NCBI GenBank assembly: GCA_031260125.1
Contig: JAIRKM010000016.1
Location: 1 to 54,519, forward strand
Source: Helicobacteraceae bacterium
GTDB taxonomy: Bacteria > Campylobacterota > Campylobacteria > Campylobacterales > SZUA-545
Length of the DNA stretch: 54,519 nucleotides
Direction of reading: 5' to 3'
Each line of letters begins with the position of its first letter. Position 1 is the first letter of the stretch. The position numbers and the translations under genes were made by a program. Shown here in pieces: positions 18,163 to 27,882 of the stretch. The notes beneath the pieces were generated by a model. The model ran no database searches. It saw only the letters and a list, made by a program, of their open reading frames with translations, and was not told where the DNA came from.

Positions 18163-19197
18163 CTACGCCCTGAGCGCCCAATCCCAGAAAGGAGCGGCTT
18201 CGGCAATTTTGTATTGCGCCTCAAAGCCCATCGTTACAAACTCGATCCGTCTCGCCTTATGTGCGATCCGTTTTGTCCGTTCGATCATCGCCTCTTTTGT
18301 GATGAAAGGCGCCGCGATCACAGCGGTAGCGCTCTTTGGCAGGAAGAGATCGATTCCATCGTCGTAATAGATCGTCTCGTTGTGCTTGAGCAGTTCTAGC
18401 GCAATCATCGTTTCAAATGTTTTTAACAGCGATTTATCAAAGGTTACGCCATCGCGCAGAGCGTGATCGAAGGCGTAAAATTTGGCTGGCGCGCCCGCCA
18501 AATCCCACTTGTGCGCCGTGAAGAGAATTTCGCGATCCAGCGCCTCGCGCAAAAAGGCGTACAGCGTGTCTTTGGAGATTTTTACCCTCTTTTTGAGCGC
18601 GCTGTAAACTTGATGCGGCGTCAGCCTATCGGCGCTGTGAAGCACCATAAACTCCATAACGGGCGGCTGGCGCTTCGCAATCCTCTCTAGCAGACGGCGC
18701 AGCGCGACCGTGCGATGAGGTTCATCGTGCGGCTCAAAGAGCGCGCCGCCGCGCAAAAATTCGTTAAACGCAATCTCTGGATCGGGAGTTTTTGATACAG
18801 CCAAAAACTCCTCAAAATCAAACGGGGCGATCCTGTGCGGCTCAAATCCGGTGAGGCTGCTTTTTTCGTGTTGGGCGATCCATATACGGGTCAGATCCGT
18901 AGGGAGAATAAGCCGCTCATTGTAGTTATCTACCGCCAAAAAGGCGATCTTGTTACTCTTTGCGAATGCGGGCAGCTCCCTGTTGAGCGCTTCGATCGAC
19001 ACGCGCCTATCCTCCAAATCGACGTACAAAAAAGGCTCGTTTTGCGCGCCGCTTAAAAGCAGCGATGTTTTGCCCGATCTCGGCGCTCCGTAAATCGCCA
19101 CCCGATCTCCGTGCGGCGCGTTCTTGCGCGGCAGTATGTCCTGCTTTTTGAACTTTACGGCGAACAGATGAGAGAGTGTTTCCATAGTGTTTGACAT
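18163..19197 (-). CDS. AAA-family ATPase with DUF4143-like C-terminus
   Basis: This 344-residue protein has a Walker A motif GAPRSGKTS (37-45), a short hydrophobic strand ending FLAVDNYNE at the Walker B place, and a winged-helix-like region (LTPHQVYSALKKRVKISKDT). The layout fits AAA_14/DUF4143-type ATPases, found widely in Campylobacterota and of unknown function. I start at ATG 19197 because AAGGA stands about nine bases upstream; an ATG at 19206 is too close to it and a longer frame reaches 19290. The gene stands alone between the nuo and ribosomal operons. The predicted protein has no signal peptide and no membrane segment. Confidence 0.65.
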   Translation of the reverse strand: MSNTMETLSHLFAVKFKKQDILPRKNAPHGDRVAIYGAPRSGKTSLLLSGAQNEPFLYVDLEDRRVSIEALNRELPAFAKSNKIAFLAVDNYNERLILPTDLTRIWIAQHEKSSLTGFEPHRIAPFDFEEFLAVSKTPDPEIAFNEFLRGGALFEPHDEPHRTVALRRLLERIAKRQPPVMEFMVLHSADRLTPHQVYSALKKRVKISKDTLYAFLREALDREILFTAHKWDLAGAPAKFYAFDHALRDGVTFDKSLLKTFETMIALELLKHNETIYYDDGIDLFLPKSATAVIAAPFITKEAMIERTKRIAHKARRIEFVTMGFEAQYKIAEAAPFWDWALRA

Positions 19198-19401
19198 TGT
19201 AGCCATTTCCTTATGCAAAGGAAACAAAATGTCTAAAGAAAGTTGTAATTTCGTAATTGTGTGATAGTATTCCGCTTTCGTTTTTGGCAATAATTTTACG
19301 TTATTGACATTTCAGGGGCGTTTGCGTGAAGCAGTAAGGCGGGCGCGGTTGCCGCCATCGCGGGAGGCGTGGCGCTATCAATTTAGAGTAAGGAAAAGCC
19401 G
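19198..19401. promoter_or_regulatory. divergent promoter region and S10 leader
   Basis: This gap must hold promoters for the ATPase gene and for the ribosomal cluster. I see an inverted repeat CAATAA (19288-19293) and TTATTG (19301-19306), a TTGACA at 19304-19309 with no good -10 at the right distance, and a GC-rich hairpin GGCGG/CCGCC (19338-19356) in the likely S10 leader. In other bacteria the S10 leader can mediate control by L4; nothing here proves that. No gene is visible. Confidence 0.4.
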
Positions 19402-19740
19402 TTGGAAAAGAAAAAAGAGTCGCTGGAGAAGATACGATTGAAGCTCAAGGCTTACGATCACCGCGTTCTTGATAAATCGGTTAAGGCGATCGTGGATGCG
19501 GTTAGGCGTTCCGGCGCGAAGCTGATCGGTCCAGTTCCGCTGCCTACGAAGATCAGACGTTACACCGTTCTGCGTTCTCCGCATGTGAACAAGGACTCGC
19601 GGGAGCAGTTTGAGATTCGCGTCCATTCGAGAATGATCGACATCACGTTTGCCACGGGCGACACTGTTGAGTCGCTGATGAAGTTAGACCTTGCTCCCGA
19701 AGTGGACGTCGAGGTGAGATCGATGAACCAAAAGGCGTAA
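19402..19740 (+). CDS. rpsJ: 30S ribosomal protein S10
   Basis: S10 is a 30S head protein and the NusB partner in antitermination. The 112-residue protein has the motifs [14 protein letters not shown] and [15 protein letters not shown]. It starts at TTG 19402, which has AAGGA seven bases upstream; no ATG exists, and the result is an N-terminal extension of about nine residues (MEKKKESLE) compared with usual S10. It is the first gene of a long ribosomal series. Confidence 0.96.
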   Translation: MEKKKESLEKIRLKLKAYDHRVLDKSVKAIVDAVRRSGAKLIGPVPLPTKIRRYTVLRSPHVNKDSREQFEIRVHSRMIDITFATGDTVESLMKLDLAPEVDVEVRSMNQKA

Positions 19741-19743
19741 TTG

Positions 19744-20319
19744 ATGGAATATATAGTAGAAAAAATTGGGATGAGCCGTACGCTGACAAGCCCCTCTTTC
19801 GTGGTAACGTTGCTGCGGGTACGCGCCGCTAAGGTGCTAGAGGCGGACGCAAACAGCGCGCTGATCGCCTACGCGAACGGCAAGAGGCGCAACAAGGCGA
19901 TCGGCGGCAATCAAAAGAAATACACTTTGAGCAAAGAGTTTAACCGCTTCGCCACCGTCAGCGCCAAAGGGGCTGTCGTAGGAGATCAGGATTATTCGCT
20001 CTTAAAAGAAGGCTCGATCGTAAAGTCGGTGTTTCTTACCAAAGGGCGCGGATTCACCGGTCTTGTCAAGCGGTGGAAATTCCAGGGCGGGCCTGGCGCG
20101 CACGGCAGCCGCTTTCACCGCACCAGCGGATCGATCGGCAACAGGGAAGAGCCGGGCAGGGTCTTCAAGGGTAAAAAGATGGCGGGTCATTACGGAGTCG
20201 AAAAGGTAAGCGTAAAGAGCGAGATTTACAGCTTCGACGCCGACAGCCAAGTCGTCGTTGTCAAAGGAAGCGTTCCGGGGCCAAACGGCGCGCTAGGACG
20301 CATTAAGGTTGCGCAATGA
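19744..20319 (+). CDS. rplC: 50S ribosomal protein L3
   Basis: L3 reaches toward the peptidyl transferase centre of the 50S subunit. The 191-residue protein contains the conserved loop [14 protein letters not shown] near residue 120. I use ATG 19744, giving [10 protein letters not shown] as in Campylobacter; a TTG at 19741 would add one Met. AAGG stands nine bases upstream. Its stop overlaps the rplD start by four bases. Confidence 0.97.
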   Translation: MEYIVEKIGMSRTLTSPSFVVTLLRVRAAKVLEADANSALIAYANGKRRNKAIGGNQKKYTLSKEFNRFATVSAKGAVVGDQDYSLLKEGSIVKSVFLTKGRGFTGLVKRWKFQGGPGAHGSRFHRTSGSIGNREEPGRVFKGKKMAGHYGVEKVSVKSEIYSFDADSQVVVVKGSVPGPNGALGRIKVAQ

Positions 20320-20930
20320 GTAAAGCCGTAACGTTAAATGAACAATATGAACCGGCCGGCGATTTCGCGCTACCGGAGGCGTATGAGAGTATCAGCGAAC
20401 AGAACCTCTATCTCTATGTGAAATCTTTTCTTGGCGCGATCCGTCAAAACGGCGCTCACACCAAAACCAGAGCGGCAGTCAGCGGCACGGACAAAAAGCC
20501 GTTTGCGCAAAAAGGCGGCGGGCGTGCGCGGCAGGGTTCGCTTAAAGGGCCGACATTCGTAGGGGGCGGCACGGCGTTTGGCCCAAAGAACAGCCGCAAC
20601 TACGTCCAAAAGGTCAACAAGAAGCAGAAGAGGCTGGCGCTCCTATACGCGCTTAACAAGAAAGCGAGCGAAGGCTCTCTGCTGGTAATCGACTCGCTTA
20701 AAATCGAAAGCTCCAAGACGAAAGAGGCGTTTAAGATCGCGGCGAAACTCGCTCCAAGAGATGGGCTGTTCGTTGTGCTGAACATCAACGAAAACAGTTT
20801 TCGCGCGTTTAGAAACCTGCCCAACCATTATCTAATGGAGGCGGGCGAAATCAACGCTTACATCGTAGCAAGCTACCGCGTTATCGTAATAGAAAAAGCG
20901 GCGCTTGAACAGATTATAAAAGAGGGCTGA
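20316..20930 (+). CDS. rplD: 50S ribosomal protein L4
   Basis: L4 lines the peptide exit tunnel; in some bacteria it also represses its own operon. The 204-residue protein carries the tunnel loop with [11 protein letters not shown] near residue 70 and FGPKNSRNY. Length is typical. It overlaps rplC by four bases and is one base from rplW. Confidence 0.97.
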   Translation: MSKAVTLNEQYEPAGDFALPEAYESISEQNLYLYVKSFLGAIRQNGAHTKTRAAVSGTDKKPFAQKGGGRARQGSLKGPTFVGGGTAFGPKNSRNYVQKVNKKQKRLALLYALNKKASEGSLLVIDSLKIESSKTKEAFKIAAKLAPRDGLFVVLNINENSFRAFRNLPNHYLMEAGEINAYIVASYRVIVIEKAALEQIIKEG

Positions 20931-20931
20931 T

Positions 20932-21213
20932 ATGGCGGACATCACCGATATCAAATCGATTCTTTACACAGAAAAGACACTTGCCCTTCAGGAGAAGGGA
21001 GTTGTCGTCGTGCAGACATCGCCGAGAATGACGAAGAACACGCTCAAAGAGGTATTCAGAGAGTATTTCGGCGTTTTACCAAAGAGCATAAACTCCACAA
21101 GGGTGCATGCGAAGACAAAACGCTTCAGAGGCGTAACCGGCAAGAGAGACGAGCTGAAAAAGTTCTTTGTAACTCTGCCGGAAGGCGCGGCTCTTGAAAC
21201 GCTGGCGGTATAA
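20932..21213 (+). CDS. rplW: 50S ribosomal protein L23
   Basis: L23 stands at the exit of the peptide tunnel and is the docking place of trigger factor and the signal recognition particle. The 93-residue protein shows [12 protein letters not shown] near its start and the basic region [14 protein letters not shown]. It starts with ATG one base after rplD and is followed by rplB after nine bases. Confidence 0.95.
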   Translation: MADITDIKSILYTEKTLALQEKGVVVVQTSPRMTKNTLKEVFREYFGVLPKSINSTRVHAKTKRFRGVTGKRDELKKFFVTLPEGAALETLAV

Positions 21214-21222
21214 GGATACGAG

Positions 21223-22062
21223 ATGGCAATAAAAACATACAAACCATACACCCCATCGCGCCGCTATATGACGACGCTGGAGAGCAAGGATATCACGGCA
21301 AAGCCGAGTGTTTCCAAACTGCTCGTGAAGCTGCCGGTAACGGCGGGGCGCAACAACAGGGGGCGAATCACGTCGCGCCACAAAGAGGGCGGGGCGAAAA
21401 AGCTATACCGGATCATCGACTTTAAGCGCTCCAAGTTTGGCGTGCCGGGGAAGGTGCAGGAGATCGAGTACGATCCGTACCGCAACGCGAGAATCGCGCT
21501 GATCAGTTACGCGGATGGCGACAAACGCTACATCATTCAGCCCGAAGGGTTAAAGGTGGGCGATAAGGTCGAAGCCGCGGAAGCGGGGCTGGATATTGTT
21601 ACGGGCAACGCCCTCAAACTCAAATCGATCCCCGTAGGCACGATCATCCACAACATTGAGCTAAAACCCGGCAAGGGCGGGCAACTCGCTAGAACGGCGG
21701 GCGGGTACGCTCAGCTTATGGGCAGGGAAGATAAATATACGATTGTCCGTTTGCCAAGCGGCGAGGTGCGCTATATCCTTTCGGAGTGTATGGCGTCGAT
21801 TGGGCAGGTGGGCAACGCGGATTTCGCAAATAGAGTGATCGGCAAAGCGGGCAGGGCGCGGCATCTGGGCATACGCCCGCAATCCAGAGGGAGCGCAATG
21901 AACCCGATCGATCACCCTCATGGCGGCGGCGAAGGCAAATCCAACGGTCACAGACCGCCAGTATCTCCCTGGGGACAGCAGTGCAAAGGGTTGAAAACCC
22001 GCAGTAAAACAAAAGCGTCGAACAAATACATCATCACTCGCCGCAAAAAAGGTGTAAGGTAG
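21223..22062 (+). CDS. rplB: 50S ribosomal protein L2
   Basis: L2 binds 23S rRNA domain IV and is needed for subunit joining and peptidyl transfer. The 279-residue protein has the strongly conserved [17 protein letters not shown] region (about 226-242) with the functional His, and a basic C-terminus. GGATACGAG precedes the ATG. Length is typical of the family. Confidence 0.98.
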   Translation: MAIKTYKPYTPSRRYMTTLESKDITAKPSVSKLLVKLPVTAGRNNRGRITSRHKEGGAKKLYRIIDFKRSKFGVPGKVQEIEYDPYRNARIALISYADGDKRYIIQPEGLKVGDKVEAAEAGLDIVTGNALKLKSIPVGTIIHNIELKPGKGGQLARTAGGYAQLMGREDKYTIVRLPSGEVRYILSECMASIGQVGNADFANRVIGKAGRARHLGIRPQSRGSAMNPIDHPHGGGEGKSNGHRPPVSPWGQQCKGLKTRSKTKASNKYIITRRKKGVR

Positions 22063-22065
22063 GAA

Positions 22066-22347
22066 ATGGCACGATCAACAAAAAAAGGTCCGTTTATTGA
22101 TGGGCACCTTCTGAAAAAGGTGTTCAAGGCAAAGAAAGAGAACTCAAACAAGCCGATCAAAACATGGTCGCGCCGTAGCACGATCAGCCCCGATTTTGTG
22201 GGCTTGACGTTTTTGGTGCATAATGGACGCGATCACGCCGCCGTATATATCACCGAAAATCACATTGGCTATAAGTTGGGCGAGTTTGTTTCAACCCGCA
22301 CCTTTCACGGGCACAAGGGAACCGTGCAGAAGAAGATAGGAAAATAA
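22066..22347 (+). CDS. rpsS: 30S ribosomal protein S19
   Basis: S19 belongs to the 30S head near the A site. The 93-residue protein begins [12 protein letters not shown] and contains [13 protein letters not shown] and [18 protein letters not shown], all conserved. It has AGGA three bases before ATG and lies three bases after rplB. Confidence 0.98.
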   Translation: MARSTKKGPFIDGHLLKKVFKAKKENSNKPIKTWSRRSTISPDFVGLTFLVHNGRDHAAVYITENHIGYKLGEFVSTRTFHGHKGTVQKKIGK

Positions 22348-22348
22348 T

Positions 22349-22681
22349 ATGAGCAGAGCATTACTTAAATTCGTCCGCCTCTCTCCAACAAAGGCGCGCC
22401 TCATCGCCGGCGAGGTGAGCGGCATGAACGCCGAAAAGGCGCTTGCAAGCCTCCAATTTATGCCCAATAAGGCGGCGCGGCTGATCTACAAAGTGTTAGC
22501 AAGCGCGGTGGCAAATAGCGGGCAGGACGCGGCGAAGATGACGGTCAGCGGCTGCCGCATCGATAAAGGTCCCGCTTTGCGGCGCTTCACTCCGCGGGCG
22601 CGGGGCAGGGCGACGCCGATACGAAAGCCGACTTCCCATATTTTAGTCGAGGTTGAACAGGTGAAAGAAGGTGATCAGTAA
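22349..22681 (+). CDS. rplV: 50S ribosomal protein L22
   Basis: L22 extends a beta hairpin into the exit tunnel, a site linked to macrolide resistance. The 110-residue protein has [15 protein letters not shown] near the start and the hairpin region [19 protein letters not shown]. Length is typical. The TAA overlaps the ATG of rpsC by one base. Confidence 0.97.
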   Translation: MSRALLKFVRLSPTKARLIAGEVSGMNAEKALASLQFMPNKAARLIYKVLASAVANSGQDAAKMTVSGCRIDKGPALRRFTPRARGRATPIRKPTSHILVEVEQVKEGDQ

Positions 22682-23421
22682 TGGGTCAAAAAACAAATCC
22701 GATCGGTCTGCGGCTGGGGATCATCACGAATTGGAAATCGCGCTGGTTTCCAAGCAGAGGTCATAGAGTGGCCAACGTTGGCGAGGACTACAAAGTTCGC
22801 ACTTTCCTGAAGAAAAAGCTCTACTACGCCGGTGTCAGCGAAGTGGTTATTGAACGGACTATCAGAAAACTTAAAGTGACTCTTTCCGTTGCGAAGCCCG
22901 GCGTCGTGATCGGCAAAAGAGGCGGCGAGATCGACAAGATCAAGCAGGAGGTTGCCGATCTGGTCAACAAAGAGGTGATCATCAACATCAAAGAAGAGCG
23001 CAAGCCGCAGCTTTCGGCGCAGCTTGCGGCGGAGAATGTTGGCTTGCAGCTTGAAAAGCGCGTCGCCTTTCGCCGCGCGATGAAAAAGGTGATGCAGGCG
23101 GCGTTAAAGAGCGGCGCGAAGGGCATTCGCATTCAGGTGAGCGGTCGTCTGGGCGGCGCTGAAATCGCACGGCGCGAATGGTATCTGGAGGGGCGAGTTC
23201 CCCTGCATACGCTTAGAGCGCGGATCGACTACGGATACGCGGAAGCGCACACCACCTATGGAGTGATTGGAATCAAAGCATGGATCTTCAAAGGCGAGGT
23301 GCTTCGCAAAGGAGAGAAGGAGAGCCAGCACGAGAGCGACGCGGTTGTCAGTGAAGAGCCAAAAGAGGAGCAGCCAAGAGCGCGCTCACGACGTAAAAAA
23401 ACAGAAGATAAAGGGGAATAA
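22681..23421 (+). CDS. rpsC: 30S ribosomal protein S3
   Basis: S3 forms the mRNA entry site with S4 and S5. The 246-residue protein starts [13 protein letters not shown] and contains a KH domain with the GKRG loop ([16 protein letters not shown]). After about residue 210 there is an extra charged tail ([20 protein letters not shown], then SRRKK) of the kind that varies between groups. It starts at an overlapping TAATG. Confidence 0.97.
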   Translation: MGQKTNPIGLRLGIITNWKSRWFPSRGHRVANVGEDYKVRTFLKKKLYYAGVSEVVIERTIRKLKVTLSVAKPGVVIGKRGGEIDKIKQEVADLVNKEVIINIKEERKPQLSAQLAAENVGLQLEKRVAFRRAMKKVMQAALKSGAKGIRIQVSGRLGGAEIARREWYLEGRVPLHTLRARIDYGYAEAHTTYGVIGIKAWIFKGEVLRKGEKESQHESDAVVSEEPKEEQPRARSRRKKTEDKGE

Positions 23422-23427
23422 CCGATT

Positions 23428-23850
23428 ATGTTAATGCCCAAAAGAACCAAATATCGCAAACAGATGAAAGGGCGCAACCGCGGCGCGGCGACGCGCGGGG
23501 TTGATCTGTCGTTTGGCGATCTGGGGCTGAAGGCTCTGGAAAACGGCAGGATCAATTCACGTCAGATCGAGGCGGCGCGGGTCGCGATGACAAGGCATAT
23601 CAAGCGGCAGGGAAGGGTGTGGATAAGAATTTTCCCCGACAAGCCGCTGACGAAGAAACCGCTTGAAACCCGTATGGGTAAAGGTAAGGGCGGCGTAGAG
23701 GAGTGGGTGATGAACATTCAGCGTGGACGGATACTTTACGAGATGGCGGGAGTAGAAACGGCGCTGGCGAAAGAGGCGCTTTTGATCGCGGCGAGCAAGT
23801 TGCCGCTGAAAACGAAGATCGTGAGCGCGGGAGGCGAGTATGAGTACTGA
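23428..23850 (+). CDS. rplP: 50S ribosomal protein L16
   Basis: L16 binds near the A-site tRNA on the 50S subunit. The 140-residue protein begins [19 protein letters not shown] and contains [17 protein letters not shown] and [11 protein letters not shown]. The ATG at 23428 is preferred over 23434 because the family begins MLMPK. It overlaps rpmC by 11 bases. Confidence 0.97.
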   Translation: MLMPKRTKYRKQMKGRNRGAATRGVDLSFGDLGLKALENGRINSRQIEAARVAMTRHIKRQGRVWIRIFPDKPLTKKPLETRMGKGKGGVEEWVMNIQRGRILYEMAGVETALAKEALLIAASKLPLKTKIVSAGGEYEY

Positions 23851-24073
23851 AAAAAGCGGCAAAGAGTATCTGACTAAACGGCAGAAACTTAACGCCGAAA
23901 TGCGGGCAAAGGGCGAAGAGGAGCTGACAAAAGAGTTGAAAGAGAAGAAAAAACAGCTCTTTTCCTTGAGAACAAAACTCAAAACGATGCAGTTGAGCAA
24001 TTCCAATGAGATTGGCGCGAAACGCAAAGAGATTGCGCGTATTTTGACGGCGATCAATGCTAAAGGGGAGTAG
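23840..24073 (+). CDS. rpmC: 50S ribosomal protein L29
   Basis: L29 sits beside L23 at the tunnel exit. The 77-residue protein is a helical hairpin, rich in Lys and Glu, with [15 protein letters not shown] and a C-terminal [10 protein letters not shown]. An N-terminal stretch of about ten residues is longer than usual. Its start lies inside rplP, 11 bases before the rplP stop, so translation is probably coupled. Confidence 0.92.
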   Translation: MSTEKSGKEYLTKRQKLNAEMRAKGEEELTKELKEKKKQLFSLRTKLKTMQLSNSNEIGAKRKEIARILTAINAKGE

Positions 24074-24346
24074 ATGAGCGAGATAAAACAGCCGCGCAAG
24101 CGGGTGATCGAAGGGATCATGGTGGGTAAAAGCGGAGATAAAAGCGTAAAGATACGCGTCGAAAAACGAGTGCTTCATCCGCGCTATCACAAGATCGTAA
24201 GAAGATTTAAGAATTTTCAGGTTCACGACGAAAAGAACGAGTTGCAGACGGGCGATAGGGTTACGGCGGTTGAGTGCAGACCGCTTGCTAAAAACAAGAA
24301 CTTTAGGCTCAAATCTTACGTTCGTCCGGAGGAGGTGGTCGTATGA
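24074..24346 (+). CDS. rpsQ: 30S ribosomal protein S17
   Basis: S17 binds 16S rRNA early in 30S assembly. The 90-residue OB-fold protein contains [20 protein letters not shown] and [19 protein letters not shown], conserved blocks. It begins immediately after rpmC and overlaps rplN by four bases. Confidence 0.96.
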   Translation: MSEIKQPRKRVIEGIMVGKSGDKSVKIRVEKRVLHPRYHKIVRRFKNFQVHDEKNELQTGDRVTAVECRPLAKNKNFRLKSYVRPEEVVV

Positions 24347-24711
24347 TACAGAGCTTCACGCGCCTGAACGTCGCTGACAACAGCGGAGCGAAGGAGATCA
24401 TGTGCATCAAAGTGCTAGGCGGCAGTAAGCGCCGCTACGCGACTCTCGGCGATGTAATTGTGGCGAGCATAAAAAAGGCGATTCCCAACGGCAAAGTTAA
24501 AAAAGGGCAGGTGGTCAAGGCTGTGGTTGTGCGTACCAGCAAAGAGGTACATCGCGACAACGGTTCTTTGATCCGCTTTGACGACAACGCCGCGGTGATC
24601 ATAGACGCGAAGAGAGAGCCGATCGGAACGCGCATATTCGGACCGGTGGGACGCGAAGTGCGCTACGCGAACTTTATGAAGATCGTTTCGCTCGCGCCGG
24701 AAGTATTGTGA
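24343..24711 (+). CDS. rplN: 50S ribosomal protein L14
   Basis: L14 forms an intersubunit bridge. The 122-residue protein begins [19 protein letters not shown] and has [20 protein letters not shown] and GPVGRE, all conserved. Length is exact for the family. The ATG lies in an ATGA overlap with rpsQ and has GGAGG upstream. Confidence 0.98.
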   Translation: MIQSFTRLNVADNSGAKEIMCIKVLGGSKRRYATLGDVIVASIKKAIPNGKVKKGQVVKAVVVRTSKEVHRDNGSLIRFDDNAAVIIDAKREPIGTRIFGPVGREVRYANFMKIVSLAPEVL

Positions 24712-24720
24712 GGAATGTCA

Positions 24721-24951
24721 ATGGCGAAATTTAAGATAAAAAGAGGCGATAAGGTGGTGGTGATCGCCGGAGACGACAAGGGCAGGGAGGGCGAGGTGCT
24801 GCGCGTACTGCCCAAAAAGTCCCAAGTGATCGTAAGGGGTTGCAATGCGGCGAAGAAGGCGGTAAAGCCCAGCGAAAATAACAAAGAGGGTGGATTCATC
24901 TCAAAAGAGCTTCCCATTCACATCTCAAACGTCAAGAAAGCGGAGGGCTGA
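24721..24951 (+). CDS. rplX: 50S ribosomal protein L24
   Basis: L24 starts assembly of the 50S subunit. The 76-residue KOW-fold protein has [18 protein letters not shown] and ISNVKKAEG. Two ATGs are in frame; GAGGA touches the one at 24715 but stands six bases before 24721, and the family starts MAxxKIK, so 24721 is used. Lies between rplN and rplE in the usual order. Confidence 0.95.
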   Translation: MAKFKIKRGDKVVVIAGDDKGREGEVLRVLPKKSQVIVRGCNAAKKAVKPSENNKEGGFISKELPIHISNVKKAEG

Positions 24952-24954
24952 TCG

Positions 24955-25497
24955 ATGCTGCAATTAAAAGAGCGGTGGGTCTCCAAAAAAGCCGAGTTGA
25001 TGAAATCGTTGGGTTTAGCAAATCAGATGCTTCTTCCGAAACTTGAAAAGGTCGCCATCAGCGTGGGAGCGGGCGAGGGGAGCAAAGATCAGAAGTTGCT
25101 TCAGAATATCGCCGATACGATCACGCTGATCGCGGGGCAGAAGACGGTGATCACTAAAGCCAAAAAATCGGTTGCGACATTTAAGATACGGCAGGGCATG
25201 AACGTGGGCGTGCGTGTAACGCTGCGCGGCAATCAGATGTACAACTTTCTTGAGAAGCTCATATCGATCGCGGTTCCTAGAATCAAGGATTTCAGAGGGT
25301 TTCCCAGAAGCGGTTTCGACGGGTCGGGAAACTACAATTTAGGTTTGAGCGAACAGCTCATCTTTCCAGAGGTAAATTATGACGACATCGTCAAGATTCA
25401 TGGCATGAATATTTCGATCGTTACAACAGCCAGAAGCGACAAGGAGGCATTTTTGCTTCTCGAATCGCTCGGCTTTCCGTTTGCGAAGAAGGGTTGA
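24955..25497 (+). CDS. rplE: 50S ribosomal protein L5
   Basis: L5 binds 5S rRNA and contacts the P-site tRNA. The 180-residue protein has [33 protein letters not shown] and RDFRGF-like sequence ([14 protein letters not shown]), as in the family. Length is typical. It starts three bases after rplX and is three bases from rpsN. Confidence 0.97.
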   Translation: MLQLKERWVSKKAELMKSLGLANQMLLPKLEKVAISVGAGEGSKDQKLLQNIADTITLIAGQKTVITKAKKSVATFKIRQGMNVGVRVTLRGNQMYNFLEKLISIAVPRIKDFRGFPRSGFDGSGNYNLGLSEQLIFPEVNYDDIVKIHGMNISIVTTARSDKEAFLLLESLGFPFAKKG

Positions 25498-25500
25498 TAA

Positions 25501-25686
25501 ATGGCAAAGAAATCGATCATCGTTAAGGCGTTGCGCAAGCCAAAATTCGCCGTCAGGGCATATACCCGCTGTCAGATATGCGGCAGACCCAAGTCCGTTT
25601 ACCGCGACTTTGGCATATGCCGCGTGTGTCTTCGCAAGATGGCTAACGAGGGGCTGCTTCCGGGTGTCAGAAAAGCAAGTTGGTAA
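25501..25686 (+). CDS. rpsN: 30S ribosomal protein S14, zinc-binding type
   Basis: S14 is a late-assembling 30S head protein. The 61-residue protein is the short type with two Cys pairs (CQIC and CRVC) that bind zinc; the motif [16 protein letters not shown] is conserved. A longer frame that starts at 25481 in another phase is a shadow. It is followed by rpsH after nine bases. Confidence 0.97.
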   Translation: MAKKSIIVKALRKPKFAVRAYTRCQICGRPKSVYRDFGICRVCLRKMANEGLLPGVRKASW

Positions 25687-25695
25687 GGGAAGAGT

Positions 25696-26088
25696 ATGAA
25701 TGATGTAATTGCGGATTCAATTACGCGGATCAGAAACGCCGCGGGACGGCGCAAAGAGTCGGCTAAACTGGTTTATTCTAAAACCGTCGAAGCGATTTTG
25801 AGCGTGCTGGCGGCAAAAGGCTATATAGCGTCGTATAAAACGGACGAGGCTGATACCAGACGATATATCGACGTATTCTTGAAGTATGACGATTCGGGGC
25901 GCTCAGTTATATCGGAGATTAAGCGCGTCAGCAAATCGGGGCGCAGGGTCTATCGATCGGCAAGTCAAATCAAGAAGTTCAAGCACGGCCACGGCACGAT
26001 CATCATCACCACGTCAAAGGGCGTCTTAAGCAACGACGACGCGCACAACTTGAACGTGGGCGGCGAAGTGCTGTGCACCGTGTGGTAA
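25696..26088 (+). CDS. rpsH: 30S ribosomal protein S8
   Basis: S8 binds the central domain of 16S rRNA and in some bacteria represses the spc operon. The 130-residue protein begins [15 protein letters not shown] and ends with [20 protein letters not shown], both conserved. GGAAGAG precedes the ATG. A strong AGGAGG for rplF overlaps its stop. Confidence 0.97.
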   Translation: MNDVIADSITRIRNAAGRRKESAKLVYSKTVEAILSVLAAKGYIASYKTDEADTRRYIDVFLKYDDSGRSVISEIKRVSKSGRRVYRSASQIKKFKHGHGTIIITTSKGVLSNDDAHNLNVGGEVLCTVW

Positions 26089-26098
26089 GGAGGCGCAA

Positions 26099-26638
26099 TT
26101 GTCAAGAATAGGAAAGCTGCCGATCGTCCTTCCAAAGGGCATTGAGGCAAAGATAGAGGCGAATACGATCGAGTTTAAGGACTCAAAGCGTTCCGCGAAA
26201 CTCGACACGCTGGGCAACGTAAAGATGGCGATCGAAGAAGGAAAGGTAATTTTTTCTCCAAAAGACGACTCCGCACGTTCCAAAGCCTTCTGGGGCACCT
26301 ACCGCGTGCTGGCAGACAATATCGTTACGGGGCTTACGCAAGGCTTTGAAAAGAGGCTGGAAATTACGGGCGTCGGCTATCGTGCGTCGGTGAAAGGCAG
26401 GGTGTTGGAACTGCTTTTGGGTTATTCGCATCCGATCAATTTTGACATACCGGAAGGAATTGAAATTTTGGTCGATAAAAACGTTTCGCTGGTGATAAAG
26501 GGCGCGGACAAGCAGAAGGTGGGTCAAGCAGCCGCCGAAATTCGCGCATTTAGACCGCCGGAGCCGTATAAAGGCAAAGGCGTTCGCTACGCCGATGAAA
26601 CGGTTCAGAAAAAAGCCGGCAAAACAGCCAAGAAATAA
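26099..26638 (+). CDS. rplF: 50S ribosomal protein L6
   Basis: L6 lies near the factor-binding site of the 50S subunit. The 179-residue protein begins with a TTG (26099) that has AGGAGG six bases upstream, translating to MSRIGKLPI, the family start. The C-terminal motif [17 protein letters not shown] is conserved. It is followed by rplR after 12 bases. Confidence 0.97.
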   Translation: MSRIGKLPIVLPKGIEAKIEANTIEFKDSKRSAKLDTLGNVKMAIEEGKVIFSPKDDSARSKAFWGTYRVLADNIVTGLTQGFEKRLEITGVGYRASVKGRVLELLLGYSHPINFDIPEGIEILVDKNVSLVIKGADKQKVGQAAAEIRAFRPPEPYKGKGVRYADETVQKKAGKTAKK

Positions 26639-26650
26639 GGGGTAGTTATT

Positions 26651-27007
26651 ATGACAGGAAACGTTCAAAAGAAAAAAACCCAAACAAGGCTGAAGCGTAA
26701 AACAGCCATACGTTCAAGAATTTGCGGTGTTGCCGCAAAGCCCAGAGTGAGTGTTTTTCGATCGAATCGGTTTATCTACGCGCAGGCTATTGACGACGCG
26801 AAAGGCGTAACGCTGGCCGCGTTTGATGGCGCGAAGGTGGGCGCACGATCCAATAGGACGGGCGCGGAGGCGGCGGGCAAAGAGTTCGCCAAATCGCTGA
26901 AGGCAAAGAAGATCAAAGAGGTTGTCTTTGATCGCAACGGCTATCTGTATCACGGTGTTATCGCCGCGTTTGCCGACGCTCTGCGCTCAAACGCAATTAA
27001 AGTGTAA
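26651..27007 (+). CDS. rplR: 50S ribosomal protein L18
   Basis: L18 binds 5S rRNA with L5. The 118-residue protein has the conserved [18 protein letters not shown] and [20 protein letters not shown]. The N-terminus is rich in Lys and Arg ([17 protein letters not shown]), as expected. It sits eight bases before rpsE. Confidence 0.96.
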   Translation: MTGNVQKKKTQTRLKRKTAIRSRICGVAAKPRVSVFRSNRFIYAQAIDDAKGVTLAAFDGAKVGARSNRTGAEAAGKEFAKSLKAKKIKEVVFDRNGYLYHGVIAAFADALRSNAIKV

Positions 27008-27015
27008 GGGCAAAG

Positions 27016-27474
27016 ATGCGTCAGGAAGAAAGAAGAGCGTTAAACAGAGAAGATTTTGAAGAGGTTATCGTCAATATCGGGCGTGTTACCAAAGTCGTGA
27101 AGGGCGGACGTAGATTCCGTTTCAGCGTCCTTATTGTCGTTGGCGACAAAAAAGGGCATGTGGGCTACGGCGTGGGCAAGGCAAAGGAGATTCCGGATGC
27201 CGTTCGCAAAGCGGTGGACGACGCATTTAAGAATATGGTGCTGGTCGATCTGAAAAAGACCACCATTTCGCATCAGGTTCAGGCGAAGTTCAATGCCAGC
27301 ATCGTGCTGCTAAAACCCGCCGCCGAAGGTACCGGCTTGATCGCCGGCGGCGCTGTCCGCCCCGTTTTGGAGTTAGCGGGCATCAAGGATATTCTGACGA
27401 AGTCTCTTCGATCAAACAACGCGGCGAATGTGGTGCGGGCAACCTGCCTTGCGCTGGAACAGTTGAAGAAATAA
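27016..27474 (+). CDS. rpsE: 30S ribosomal protein S5
   Basis: S5 acts in decoding accuracy and at the mRNA entry. The 152-residue protein has [36 protein letters not shown] and [19 protein letters not shown], all conserved. Length is typical. No gene for L30 (rpmD) lies between it and rplO, as in Campylobacterota in general. Confidence 0.98.
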   Translation: MRQEERRALNREDFEEVIVNIGRVTKVVKGGRRFRFSVLIVVGDKKGHVGYGVGKAKEIPDAVRKAVDDAFKNMVLVDLKKTTISHQVQAKFNASIVLLKPAAEGTGLIAGGAVRPVLELAGIKDILTKSLRSNNAANVVRATCLALEQLKK

Positions 27475-27483
27475 GGAGCGGTT

Positions 27484-27882
27484 ATGTTGGAAAATTTAAG
27501 TCCGTCAACGGGGTCTTCCCGCGGTATCAAGCGTATCGGGCGTGGTCAGGGCAGCGGGCATGGCAAGACGGCGGGCAGAGGCAATAAAGGTCAGCGCGCC
27601 CGCGCTGGCAGTAAGCGCAAAGTGGGCTTTGAAGGCGGACAGCAGCCGCTCTACCGCCGCCTTCCAAAGGTGGGTTTCAACTCAGGCGTTGAGAAGCCGT
27701 ACGCGATCAGTGCGGATCGCTTTCCTGCCGTGAGGGAGATCGCGGAGATAACGCTAGAAGCGCTCAAAGCCGCCGGCTTAGCGCCAAAGAACGCGAAGAG
27801 AGCGAAGATAATCGGCACGGGCGCGAGCGATCTCGCCGCTCAAATCAAAGACGAGCTTGTAACGACATCGAGCAAAAAATAA
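27484..27882 (+). CDS. rplO: 50S ribosomal protein L15
   Basis: L15 is a late 50S assembly protein. The 132-residue protein has the Gly-rich N-terminal region [20 protein letters not shown] and [17 protein letters not shown]. The TAA overlaps the ATG of secY by one base. A short frame at 27542 in another phase is a shadow. Confidence 0.97.
   Translation: MLENLSPSTGSSRGIKRIGRGQGSGHGKTAGRGNKGQRARAGSKRKVGFEGGQQPLYRRLPKVGFNSGVEKPYAISADRFPAVREIAEITLEALKAAGLAPKNAKRAKIIGTGASDLAAQIKDELVTTSSKK

Noticed and set aside
27475-27483. Missing rpmD (L30) as a deletion
   Set aside because: L30 is generally absent in Campylobacterota, so its lack between rpsE and rplO is expected.
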